From an uncultured Alphaproteobacteria bacterium (GTDB lineage: Bacteria > Pseudomonadota > Alphaproteobacteria > Rhodobacterales > Rhodobacteraceae): DNA of 64,000 bases. How positions within the stretch are numbered: position 1 is the stretch's first letter; every line of letters begins with the position of its first letter. Shown piece after piece: positions 26,656 through 34,998 of the stretch. The stretch lies in contig CACNDI010000004.1 of assembly GCA_902619165.1 (NCBI GenBank), positions 62,001-126,000 on the forward strand, in the 5' to 3' direction. The notes beneath the pieces are model-generated. The model searched no databases. It saw only the letters and a program-made list of their open reading frames with translations, and was not told the origin of the DNA. A program made the position numbers and the translations under genes.

Positions 26656-28620
26656 ATGCAATCTAGTGACGTTGCTCTAGATACCATGCCTAAACTTTTG
26701 GAAAGAAATGTAGCAGAGTTTGGCGACTCACCGGCCTACAGAGAAAAAGATTTAGGAATATGGCAGACCTGGACCTGGAAAGAAGCAAGTTCAGAAGTCA
26801 TGAATCTGGCCAAAGGGCTGATAGACTTAGGAACTAAAGAAGGGGATCATGTTGCCGTTATTGGGCGGAATAGACCATATCTGTATTGGTCTCTTCTTGC
26901 TATTCAGCACATTGGCGCTGTGCCTGTACCCGTGTACCAAGATGCCGTTGCTGAAGAGATGGAGTACATCTTAACACATTGTAACGCGACTTATGCAATT
27001 GTCGGTGATCAGGAGCAAGTTGACAAGATATATGAAATATCTGGTAGCTTAAAGGGTTTCAAAGATATCGTATATGTGGATCCCAAAGGATTACGTAAAT
27101 ACGATAAAACAAAGTTGCATGATTTTGACTCTATAATAAAAAGAGGTGAAAACGATGCTGGACAACTTACGAATCAGTTAGAAAGTAGAATAGCAAAAAT
27201 CAATGGTGATACGACATGTGTCCTTTGCTATACCTCCGGAACAACAGGAAAATCAAAAGGCGTAGTTCAAACGCATAAATCGATAATTGGTGCTTCAATG
27301 GCCGCTGTAGAATTCGACCAATTCAACAACAGAGACTCGATTTTAAGTTATTTACCTATGGCGTGGGTAGGAGATTTCATGATTTCTGTAGGACTTGGAA
27401 TGGCGGCAGGTGGATGCATAAACTGCCCAGAAGGTCCTGATACTATGCAGCCGGATTTGCGGGAAATAGGGCCATCTTTCTTTTTTGGACCACCGCCATT
27501 ATGGGAGAGGTTAAAAACTTCAGTCTATATAAGAATTGAAGATGCAAGCCCAATAAAAAAAATGGCTTTTCATTACTTCATGGACACTGCGTCAAAGGTT
27601 GGTAAAGATATAATGGAAAAAAAGCCTGTAAGAATTTGGGATAGATTAAAATACTCTTTAGGAAACCTTATTATTTTTGGTCCCTTAAAAAATATGCTGG
27701 GAATGTCCAACGTCAGAATTGCTTACACAGCGGGGGAAGCGATCAGTTCAGAGCTATTTGATTTCTACCGGTCTCTTGGCATAAACCTTAAGCAGCTTTA
27801 TGGTCAAACTGAGGCTTCGGTGTTCCTTACAATGCAGGGTAACGATGAGGTGTATTCAGATACAGTGGGCAAACCGTTGAAAGGGGTAGAGCTCAAAATA
27901 GCAGATAGTGGCGAAGTTTTGTATAGAGCTCCCGGTACTTTTAAAGAGTATTACAAAAACCCGAAAGCTACGACTGAAACAAAAGATAAAGATGGATGGG
28001 TAGCGACTGGAGATGCTGGCTACATGGATGATGAGACAGGTCAGTTGCGTATAATAGATAGAGCAAAAGATGTTGGTAAGCTAAAATCAGGTGCTCTCTT
28101 TGCACCTAAATATGTGGAAAATAAATTGAAATTTTTTCCAAATATATTGGAGGCTGTCCTCTTCGGTGACGGTAAAGAAAATTGCGTTGCTTTCCTTAAT
28201 ATCGACTTGACGGCTGTTGGTAACTGGGCTGAAAGAAACAACATTTCTTATGCGTCGTATCAGGAGCTAGCTGCCAACGGAGAGGTTGGTAAGATATTAA
28301 AAGAGCATGTTGAAGCCGTTAATATGGACCTAGCCAAGGACTCTATGATGTCAGGATGCCAGATAAGGCGCTTTCTTGTTCTTCATAAAGAATTGGACCC
28401 CGATGATGGAGAAATAACTAGGACAAGAAAAGTAAAACGATCGTTTGTTGCTGAAAAATATTCTGATCTAGTATCAGCTTTATACTCTGACAAAACTTCA
28501 ATAGCTACAAAGACAGAAGTGACTTATGAGGATGGTCGTAAAGGCTATCTGGAGGCTACTTTGGGTATAGTGGACGCCACGCTGTATGAACTGCAACAAC
28601 AAAGCGAAAACGCCGCTTAA
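26656..28620 (+). CDS. acyl-CoA synthetase (AMP-forming, long-chain type)
   Basis: A 654-residue adenylate-forming ligase. The P-loop is CYTSGTTGKSKGVVQTHKS, followed by SYLPMAWVGD, QLYGQTEASVFLTM, the A7-type motif GWVATGDAGYMDDETG and DRAKDVGKLKSG. It resembles the long-chain/aryl acid ligases that commonly head LivGHM-KF transporter clusters in alphaproteobacteria. GGGAGG at 26646-26651 places the start at ATG 26656, not at the TTG four codons earlier. It would activate the acid imported by the transporter encoded next; acid identity unknown. First gene of a 22-kb plus-strand run. Confidence 0.9.
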   Translation: MQSSDVALDTMPKLLERNVAEFGDSPAYREKDLGIWQTWTWKEASSEVMNLAKGLIDLGTKEGDHVAVIGRNRPYLYWSLLAIQHIGAVPVPVYQDAVAEEMEYILTHCNATYAIVGDQEQVDKIYEISGSLKGFKDIVYVDPKGLRKYDKTKLHDFDSIIKRGENDAGQLTNQLESRIAKINGDTTCVLCYTSGTTGKSKGVVQTHKSIIGASMAAVEFDQFNNRDSILSYLPMAWVGDFMISVGLGMAAGGCINCPEGPDTMQPDLREIGPSFFFGPPPLWERLKTSVYIRIEDASPIKKMAFHYFMDTASKVGKDIMEKKPVRIWDRLKYSLGNLIIFGPLKNMLGMSNVRIAYTAGEAISSELFDFYRSLGINLKQLYGQTEASVFLTMQGNDEVYSDTVGKPLKGVELKIADSGEVLYRAPGTFKEYYKNPKATTETKDKDGWVATGDAGYMDDETGQLRIIDRAKDVGKLKSGALFAPKYVENKLKFFPNILEAVLFGDGKENCVAFLNIDLTAVGNWAERNNISYASYQELAANGEVGKILKEHVEAVNMDLAKDSMMSGCQIRRFLVLHKELDPDDGEITRTRKVKRSFVAEKYSDLVSALYSDKTSIATKTEVTYEDGRKGYLEATLGIVDATLYELQQQSENAA

Positions 28621-28649
28621 TACAACAAAATTAAAGGATTTTATTTAGG

Positions 28650-29432
28650 ATGGTTAATGAACAAAAAAAGGTAATGATGGAAGTAAAAAACATCAACCTA
28701 AGATTTGGTGGTGTTATTGCTATTCAAGATGTTTCTTTCGATATCCAAGAGGGAGAAATAAGAGCTATAATCGGTCCAAACGGAGCAGGCAAGTCTTCGA
28801 TGTTGAATGTAATAAATGGTTTTTACCATCCTCAAGAAGGAGAAATTTGGTTCCGAGGTGAGAAAAGACCCTCCATGGAGCCATATGAGGTAGCTAAAAC
28901 CGGGATAGCAAGAACCTTTCAAAATATCGCCTTATTCAAAGGTATGACGACTATAGAGAATGTTATGACGGGTAGACAATTACAAATGAACAAGAATTTC
29001 TTTTGGCAGCTTTTTAGATACGGTCCTGCAATTGAGGAAGAGGTTGAGCATCGAAAACGGTGTGAAGAAATTATAGATTTTCTCGAAATCAACCACATTA
29101 GGAAATCACCCGTAGGGTCCCTTCCATACGGACTGCAAAAGAGGGTTGAGTTAGCAAGAGCACTGGCAATGGAGCCTGAGTTATTACTTTTAGACGAACC
29201 AATGGCTGGGATGAACGTTGAAGAAAAGCAGGATATGTCCCGTTTTATCATTGATGTAAACGAGGAATTTGGAACAACCATAGCTTTGATCGAACACGAT
29301 ATGGCAGTTGTCATGGATCTAGCTGACCGAGTAGTTGTATTAGACTATGGAAAGATGCTTGCTGACGGCACACCAAAAGAGGTTCAATCTAACCAAGCCG
29401 TTATTGACGCATATTTAGGAGTGGCACACTGA
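28650..29432 (+). CDS. livG: ABC transporter ATP-binding protein, LivG-type
   Basis: A 260-residue ATPase of the branched-chain amino acid/carboxylate (HAAT) family. Walker A is GPNGAGKSS, followed by ARTFQNIALFKGMTTIENVM, the divergent signature LPYGLQKRVELARAL, Walker B LLLLDEPMAGMN and switch histidine ALIEHDM. The C-terminal VLDYGKMLADGTP with the AYLG ending is LivG-like. It overlaps livH by 1 base. The transporter is linked to two CoA ligases, so an organic acid is a more likely substrate than an amino acid. Confidence 0.93.
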   Translation: MVNEQKKVMMEVKNINLRFGGVIAIQDVSFDIQEGEIRAIIGPNGAGKSSMLNVINGFYHPQEGEIWFRGEKRPSMEPYEVAKTGIARTFQNIALFKGMTTIENVMTGRQLQMNKNFFWQLFRYGPAIEEEVEHRKRCEEIIDFLEINHIRKSPVGSLPYGLQKRVELARALAMEPELLLLDEPMAGMNVEEKQDMSRFIIDVNEEFGTTIALIEHDMAVVMDLADRVVVLDYGKMLADGTPKEVQSNQAVIDAYLGVAH

Positions 29433-30388
29433 TGGATCTATTAACAGGAATTTTTATAACTCCATTCGCCGAAATGATTGGATTACCCGATTTGTTTTTT
29501 CAGGCCCTATGGGATGGTTTTGTGAGTGGGACTTTATACGGTCTGATAGCGCTAGGATTTGTGTTGATATTCAAAGCTTCAGGTGTTTTTAATTTTGCGC
29601 AGCCAATATTGGTAGTTTTGGCAGCCTTAGCTTTGATAAGCTTTTACAAAATGGGAGTTCCCGCTTGGATAAGTGTAGTGCTTGTTTTGATCATGTTTTA
29701 TGCGCTTGCCTGGTTAATTGAGCGATTAATATTGCGGAAACTGGTAAATACAGATGGAAACATCCTTTTTATGTCAACAGTTGCTCTGAGTTTCATCATA
29801 ATCGGAGCTGCTCAATGGATCTTTGGTGGACGCCCCAGTTCAATGATACATAAAGAGTTGGGTTTCCCCGTTGGAAGTGTTGAATGGCCAATGTTTGGTG
29901 GGGGAGTTTACTTTGAGCTTCTAGATATTTCAGCAGCCGTGGTTGCTGTTCTACTTATCGTTTGCTTGGGTCTATTTTTTAGTCGTACAAAGATTGGTAG
30001 AGGGTTAAGAGCGGTAGCCGATGATCACCAAGCAGCGCTTTCCGTGGGCATTTCTTTGAACCAGATTTGGGTCATTGTTTGGTTCGTTGCTGGTGTCGTA
30101 GCTCTGGTAACTGGAATATTTTGGGGTGCTAGATCCGATGTGTCTTTCGCCTTACAAATAATAGGGTTCAAAGCATTGCCAGTGCTTATCATTGGAGGGT
30201 TTACGTCTGTTCCTGGTGCTATTGTTGGTGGACTAATGATAGGCATAGGTGAGAAGATGTTTGAAATTTACTGGGGGCCTCTGCTTGGCAGTGGTGTAGA
30301 AGGTTGGTTTGCGTACTTCATTGCACTTGGATTTCTCTTGTTCAAGCCACAGGGTTTGTTTGGAGACAAGATTATAGAGAGGGTTTGA
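29432..30388 (+). CDS. livH: ABC transporter permease, LivH-type
   Basis: A 318-residue inner-membrane permease with about eight hydrophobic helices. Family signatures are SGTLYGLIALGFVLIFKASGVFNFAQ near the N-terminus, GRGLRAVADDHQAALSVGISLNQIW for the ATPase coupling loop, and IIGGFTSVPGAIVGGLMIGIGE near the end. It starts on the last base of livG and is followed by livM after 3 bases. Confidence 0.93.
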   Translation: MDLLTGIFITPFAEMIGLPDLFFQALWDGFVSGTLYGLIALGFVLIFKASGVFNFAQPILVVLAALALISFYKMGVPAWISVVLVLIMFYALAWLIERLILRKLVNTDGNILFMSTVALSFIIIGAAQWIFGGRPSSMIHKELGFPVGSVEWPMFGGGVYFELLDISAAVVAVLLIVCLGLFFSRTKIGRGLRAVADDHQAALSVGISLNQIWVIVWFVAGVVALVTGIFWGARSDVSFALQIIGFKALPVLIIGGFTSVPGAIVGGLMIGIGEKMFEIYWGPLLGSGVEGWFAYFIALGFLLFKPQGLFGDKIIERV

Positions 30389-30391
30389 TCA

Positions 30392-31480
30392 ATGTATTTT
30401 AGAGAAACAGGTCAATTTAAATCAAAATATAAAGAAGAATTAGCTGCATTTCCGATATTTGAGGATAAAATAGGTATAGCAATTGCGGCGCTTTTAGCTT
30501 TTGTTCTAATACCAATATTTGGTCTGCCCGGACTTTCTTGGGATTTTACTATGTCCGCGGTGATGATACCGGTGGTTATTTTTACCATAACAACTTTGGG
30601 TTTGAATATTTTACTAGGCTTTGCTGGGCAAATTTCTTTAGGAACCGCTGCTTTTATGGGGGTAGGAGCCTATAGTTGTTATAAGATAATGACGATTTTC
30701 CCAGACCTCAATGCGTTGATATGTGTAGTGTTGTCTGGGATCGTGACTGCATTTGTAGGCACTATATTTGGACTTCCCTCTTTGCGGATTAAAGGTTTTT
30801 ATCTCATGGTGGCAACTCTGGCCGCGCAGTTTTTCTTAGAGTGGGCTTTCATAAGAATACCCTGGCTCTACAATTACAATATCAGTGGAGCGATAGAAGT
30901 TCCTTATAAAGAGATGTTCGGTATTGTGCTTACCGGGGCAAAGTCGGAGCCATTAACAAGATATTTTGTGTGTTTAGGATTTCTTGTCGTATTAACTTGG
31001 TTAGCGTCTAACGTTATTAGAGGAAGGATCGGTCGGTCCTGGATGATGATAAGAGACATGGATATAGCAGCCGAACTAATTGGAGTACGTCCTTTGACGG
31101 CAAAACTGTCGGCTTTTGCATTTTCATCCTTTTATATCGGTATTTCTGGTGCATTGATGGTTTTCTTTTGGCTTGGGGCCGCCGAAGTCGAAAGCTTCGA
31201 TATCAACCACAGTTTCACGTACTTATTTATGGTGATTATTGGGGGACTTGGGTCGATAACAGGCTGCTATTTTGGGGCTATATTGGTGTGGGTTGTACCT
31301 GTAATTCTTAAGGAGTATGGTAAATCTGTCTTTGGTATAGATGCATTTGTGATGGAGAATTTCACTACAATACTCTTAGGTGTAGTGATGGTCGTGATTT
31401 TAATAGTGGAGCCGCATGGGCTAGCTCGAATTTGGCAAATAGCTAAACAAAAGCTAAGACTTTGGCCCTTCCCCTATTAA
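30392..31480 (+). CDS. livM: ABC transporter permease, LivM-type
   Basis: A 362-residue permease partner of LivH. Signatures include GLNILLGFAGQISLGTAAFMGVGAY, LPSLRIKGFYLMVATLAAQF, the coupling loop MMIRDMDIAAELIGVRPLTAKL and VIIGGLGSITGCYFGAI. The soluble N-terminal 30 residues are followed by about ten helices. The binding-protein gene follows after a 104-base spacer that may hold its own promoter. Confidence 0.93.
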   Translation: MYFRETGQFKSKYKEELAAFPIFEDKIGIAIAALLAFVLIPIFGLPGLSWDFTMSAVMIPVVIFTITTLGLNILLGFAGQISLGTAAFMGVGAYSCYKIMTIFPDLNALICVVLSGIVTAFVGTIFGLPSLRIKGFYLMVATLAAQFFLEWAFIRIPWLYNYNISGAIEVPYKEMFGIVLTGAKSEPLTRYFVCLGFLVVLTWLASNVIRGRIGRSWMMIRDMDIAAELIGVRPLTAKLSAFAFSSFYIGISGALMVFFWLGAAEVESFDINHSFTYLFMVIIGGLGSITGCYFGAILVWVVPVILKEYGKSVFGIDAFVMENFTTILLGVVMVVILIVEPHGLARIWQIAKQKLRLWPFPY

Positions 31481-31528
31481 AATTTGCAGAAGCATAGATT
31501 GGCATGATGGGCCTTGCCGTTCTGTGTT

Positions 31529-31565
31529 TATAATCAAGGTCCATAAATTAATGTGGCTTGCCACA
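31529..31565 (+). promoter_or_regulatory. possible internal promoter and leader hairpin before the binding-protein gene
   Basis: TATAAT at 31529-31534 is a perfect -10 hexamer about 50 bases before the binding-protein ATG; no -35 stands at the right distance. Downstream, TGTGGC-TT-GCCACA (31552-31565) is a perfect 6-bp inverted repeat with a 2-base centre, ending 6 bases before GGGAG of the ribosome site. Separate transcription of a binding protein inside a transporter operon is common. Confidence 0.35.
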
Positions 31566-31584
31566 AAATTTGGGAGAAAACGTT

Positions 31585-32874
31585 ATGAAGAAAACAATTA
31601 TAAGTGCTTTCGTCGCTATAAGTACTTTAATTACAACAGTGGGTATGAGCTTTGGAGACTTGCTAGTGCCCGTTATGACCTACCGTGTTGGTCCTTTTGC
31701 GGCTAACGGTACGCAAAACGCTAACGGTTTTGTAGACTATCTAACAATGCTTAATGAGCGTGATGGTGGTATTGGTGGAGTAAAAATTAAAGTAGAAGAA
31801 TGTGAAACAGGGTATAAAGCTGAAAAAGGCGTCGAGTGTTACGAATCGTATAGAGGAAAAAATCCTTTAGTGCACACACCAAACTCGACCGGTATTACTC
31901 TTCAGATTTTGGCAAAGGCACCTGAAGACAAAACACCAATCCTTACAATGGGGTACGGTTTGTCGGCAGCGGCAAAAGGTGAAACCTTCCCTTGGGCTTT
32001 CAATTACCCAACATCTTACTTTTCGCAGATGACATCAATTTTGAAGTATATTGATAGTCAGACAGGTTTAAAAGATCAGAAAATTGGCTTTATATTTTTA
32101 GAAAGTGGATATGGACGTGAGCCTATCCCTGTTTTGGAACAACTAGCGCCAAAGTTTGGATTTGAATACTTTTTGCTACCTGTTGCTGGTAAGGATGCAC
32201 AAAATCAATCATCTCACTGGTTAACAGTTCGAAAAGAGAAGCCTGACTGGATGATCATGTGGGGTTGGGGTGTTATGAATCCTACTGCTGTTAAAGCGGC
32301 GATTAAATCTAGATATCCCTTAGACAGATTTGTTGGCAACTGGTGGTCTGCAGGAGACGTTGACCTTGGACCAATTGGAGAAGCAGGAAAAGGTTACAAA
32401 GGTGCAACTTTCAACGCCACAGGAACTGACTTTCCAGCTGTTCAAGATGTTATCAAGCACGTCGTGAGCAAAGGTTTGACAAAGACAGGTTCCGAAGGCC
32501 CTGGCACAGTTCTTTATAATAGAGCAATGTGGAATGCTGCTCTAATTGCGGAGGCCATTAAGACTGCTCAAGATATTACCGGTAAAAAGGAAATTACTGG
32601 AGAGGACATGAGAATTGGTCTTGAAAACTTTGTTCTTGATGAAGCAAGGCTAAAAGAACTTGGTTTTGCAGGTATGGTTGCTCCGATTGTGGGATCTTGT
32701 AAAGATCACGAAGGAGCTGGTGCAGCATTTATTCAGCAATGGGATGGATCAAAGTGGGTGAAAATCACTGATGCGATTGATCCGATGAAGGATATTGCAC
32801 AAGAAATGTTGACAAAAGCTGCTGCTCAGTACGCGTCAAATAATGCCGGTTGGACTACTCAGACCTGTAACTAA
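31585..32874 (+). CDS. periplasmic substrate-binding protein of a HAAT-type ABC transporter
   Basis: A 429-residue exported type I binding protein, starting at ATG 31585 because GGGAG at 31572 serves it; an upstream TTG has no ribosome site. The signal peptide MKKTIISAFVAISTLITTVG is cleaved near FG-DLL. The mature part begins VPVMTYRVGPFAANGTQNANGF and contains GYGREPIPVLEQLAPKFGFE, the usual Leu/Ile/Val-binding fold. This subgroup travels with acyl-CoA synthetases and PaaK-like ligases, as here, and is associated with aromatic or aliphatic carboxylates. It does not look like the urea-binding UrtA despite the urease genes downstream. Confidence 0.9.
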   Translation: MKKTIISAFVAISTLITTVGMSFGDLLVPVMTYRVGPFAANGTQNANGFVDYLTMLNERDGGIGGVKIKVEECETGYKAEKGVECYESYRGKNPLVHTPNSTGITLQILAKAPEDKTPILTMGYGLSAAAKGETFPWAFNYPTSYFSQMTSILKYIDSQTGLKDQKIGFIFLESGYGREPIPVLEQLAPKFGFEYFLLPVAGKDAQNQSSHWLTVRKEKPDWMIMWGWGVMNPTAVKAAIKSRYPLDRFVGNWWSAGDVDLGPIGEAGKGYKGATFNATGTDFPAVQDVIKHVVSKGLTKTGSEGPGTVLYNRAMWNAALIAEAIKTAQDITGKKEITGEDMRIGLENFVLDEARLKELGFAGMVAPIVGSCKDHEGAGAAFIQQWDGSKWVKITDAIDPMKDIAQEMLTKAAAQYASNNAGWTTQTCN

Positions 32875-32890
32875 GCATTAGAATCTTGGT

Positions 32891-32910
32891 CCTGGCTCAC
32901 TTGAGCCAGG
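32891..32910 (+). other. strong intercistronic hairpin after the binding-protein gene
   Basis: CCTGGCTC-ACTT-GAGCCAGG is a perfect 8-bp GC-rich stem with a 4-base loop, 16 bases after the binding-protein stop and 23 bases before livF. It lacks a T run (GCTCTAAAAAAA follows), so it is more likely an RNA-stabilising or partial-termination element that raises binding-protein output over the downstream genes than a full terminator. Confidence 0.75.
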
Positions 32911-32932
32911 GCTCTAAAAAAAGGGTTAAGAA

Positions 32933-33751
32933 ATGTTTGATGAAAAAAGTGCCGAAACTGTTCTAGATGTAAGTAACATAGAGGTAGTCTACAATAACAT
33001 CATTTTAGTTTTGAGAGGGGTTAGCCTGTCGGTCGAGAAAGGCGGCATTACGGCCCTCTTGGGAGGTAACGGAGCGGGTAAAAGCACAACTTTGAAATCA
33101 ATATCCAACTTACTAAAGTCTGAACGTGGTGAGGTTACAAAAGGATCAATTAGCTACAATGGCAAGAATATAAAGGAATTTAATCCCGCTGATATGGTAA
33201 AAATGGGCGTTATTCAAGTTATGGAGGGGCGTCATTGCTTTGAACATCTTACGGTGGAAGAAAATCTACTTACTGGGGCCTACACTCGTAAAATAAACTC
33301 TTCCGAACTAAAGGACAGCCTCGAACTTGTCTATAATTATTTTCCTCGTTTGAGAGAGAGAAGAAAATCACTGGCGGGATACACCTCGGGTGGTGAGCAG
33401 CAAATGTGTGCTATAGGACGGGCACTAATGTCTACCCCAGAAACTATTTTATTAGATGAACCAAGCATGGGACTTGCACCTCAGCTGGTTGAAGAAATTT
33501 TTGAAATTGTTAAGCAATTAAATGAAAAAGAAAATGTATCTTTTCTATTAGCGGAACAAAATACAAATGTTGCTCTCAAGTATGCGCATAAAGGGTACAT
33601 ATTAGAAAGTGGGCGTGTCGTGATGGATGGTCCAGCCAAAGAATTGAGAGAAAACCCCGATGTTAAGGAGTTTTATTTGGGTATGTCTGAGGAAGGCCGA
33701 AGCTCATTTAAAGAAACTCGATCTTATCGTCGGCGAAAAAGGTGGCTATAG
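32933..33751 (+). CDS. livF: ABC transporter ATP-binding protein, LivF-type
   Basis: A 272-residue second ATPase of the transporter. Walker A is GGNGAGKST, with GVIQVMEGRHCFEHLTVEENL, signature TSGGEQQMCAIGRAL, Walker B TILLDEPSMGLAP and the NVSFLLAEQNTN switch region. The tail after FYLGMSEEG is short and basic. It is followed after 7 bases by the PaaK-like ligase, so the transporter and ligase are co-transcribed. Confidence 0.93.
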   Translation: MFDEKSAETVLDVSNIEVVYNNIILVLRGVSLSVEKGGITALLGGNGAGKSTTLKSISNLLKSERGEVTKGSISYNGKNIKEFNPADMVKMGVIQVMEGRHCFEHLTVEENLLTGAYTRKINSSELKDSLELVYNYFPRLRERRKSLAGYTSGGEQQMCAIGRALMSTPETILLDEPSMGLAPQLVEEIFEIVKQLNEKENVSFLLAEQNTNVALKYAHKGYILESGRVVMDGPAKELRENPDVKEFYLGMSEEGRSSFKETRSYRRRKRWL

Positions 33752-33758
33752 ACTTTGT

Positions 33759-34985
33759 ATGACGAAATATTTCGACAGTTTAGAAACAAGATCAGATGAT
33801 GAGAGGATTGCTGATTTATCTAAAGAATTACCATCGCAAATACAGAATGCCAAAGAGAATTCTAAAGCATTTCAAAAGATTCTAAACTATGTTGACTATC
33901 GCGATGTTAGCTCATTAGAAGATTTAGCTAAATTACCAGTATTAAGAAAAAGCGAGCTTGTAAAATTACAGGCAGAAGATCCTCCACTGGGGGGATTGAT
34001 TGCTGGACCTGTTATTGATCTTAATCAGATTTTTCAATCACCAGGTCCTATTTATGAGCCTGGCATGACTAAAAAAGATTGGTGGCGTTCTGCTAGAGCA
34101 CTTAATGCTGCAGGTATCGGCAAAGGTGACATTGTTCAAAATTGTTTCTCTTATCATTTTACCCCAGCTGGAATGCTTAGTGAGCAAGGTATTTTAGCCG
34201 TTGGAGCAACTGTGTTTCCAGCTGGAACTGGTCAAACGGAGCTACAAGCACGTGCTGCAAGTGAGATAGGGGTCACCGCCTATATAGGAGTTCCTGATTT
34301 CCTTCAAATCATATTAGATAAGGGAGATGAATTAGGACTTGATCTCTCTAAAATAAAAAAGGCACTAGTAGGAGGAGGGCCTCTTTTTCCAAAAACAAGG
34401 GAAAGTTACAACGACAGAGGAATTTTGTGTTTGCAGAATTATGGTACCGCTGATCTTGGAAATGTAGCTTATGAGACTATTGCGGATACGCCCATGATTG
34501 TAGATGAAGGGGTAATAGTTGAGATAGTTACGCCCGGTACTGGGGATCCTGTAAAAGAGGGTGAAATAGGTGAGGTCCTCGTCACAACCCTTAATAGAGA
34601 CTATCCACTGATTAGATTTGCGACGGGAGATTTATCTGCCTTTGCGCCTGGAAAAAGTGAGTGCGGTCGTACGAATGTACGAATTGTGGGATGGCGTGGA
34701 AGGGCAGATCAGACAACAAAAATAAAGGGAATGTTCGTAAGACCAGAACAAGTGGCCGATTTGGTTGCCAGATCTCCAGAAATTCGAAAGGCCAGAGTAA
34801 ATGTGACCAGGAGTGACAACAACGACGTAATGACAGTGCTTTTAGAGATTGAAGGGGAAGTAAATAAGGACTATGATTCTATCGTAAAAGAGATGCTTAA
34901 GCTCAAGGGTGATGTGCAAACTTGTGCACCGGGAACTCTTCCCAATGACGGAAAGGTAATAGACGACCAAAGAAAATTTGATTAG
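33759..34985 (+). CDS. phenylacetate-CoA ligase-like (PaaK family) enzyme
   Basis: A 408-residue adenylate-forming CoA ligase of the PaaK family. Features are the LAKLPVLRKSELVKLQ N-terminal motif, FQSPGPIYEPG in place of the usual TSGTTG-type loop, QNYGTADLGNVAYE, LNRDYPLIRFATGDLSAF and GWRGRADQTTKIKGMFVRPEQV. The nucleotide loop is atypical for AMP-forming ligases but occurs in this subfamily. I placed the start at ATG 33759, right after the livF stop; an upstream start at 33660 would overlap livF by about 90 bases. Substrate probably an aromatic or other carboxylic acid brought in by the transporter. Confidence 0.85.
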   Translation: MTKYFDSLETRSDDERIADLSKELPSQIQNAKENSKAFQKILNYVDYRDVSSLEDLAKLPVLRKSELVKLQAEDPPLGGLIAGPVIDLNQIFQSPGPIYEPGMTKKDWWRSARALNAAGIGKGDIVQNCFSYHFTPAGMLSEQGILAVGATVFPAGTGQTELQARAASEIGVTAYIGVPDFLQIILDKGDELGLDLSKIKKALVGGGPLFPKTRESYNDRGILCLQNYGTADLGNVAYETIADTPMIVDEGVIVEIVTPGTGDPVKEGEIGEVLVTTLNRDYPLIRFATGDLSAFAPGKSECGRTNVRIVGWRGRADQTTKIKGMFVRPEQVADLVARSPEIRKARVNVTRSDNNDVMTVLLEIEGEVNKDYDSIVKEMLKLKGDVQTCAPGTLPNDGKVIDDQRKFD

Positions 34986-34998
34986 ATAGGGGGTTTAT

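Noticed and set aside
28650-33751. ABC transporter as a urea importer (UrtABCDE) because urease genes follow
   Set aside because: The binding protein begins with the VPVMTYRVGPFAANGT type of sequence and does not resemble UrtA, the cluster is flanked by CoA ligases, and the urease genes are separated by the leucine pathway. A carboxylate-type HAAT transporter fits better.
33660-33758. Upstream start for the PaaK-like ligase
   Set aside because: It would overlap livF by 92 bases and add 33 residues that do not match the ligase family; ATG 33759 lies right after the livF stop.
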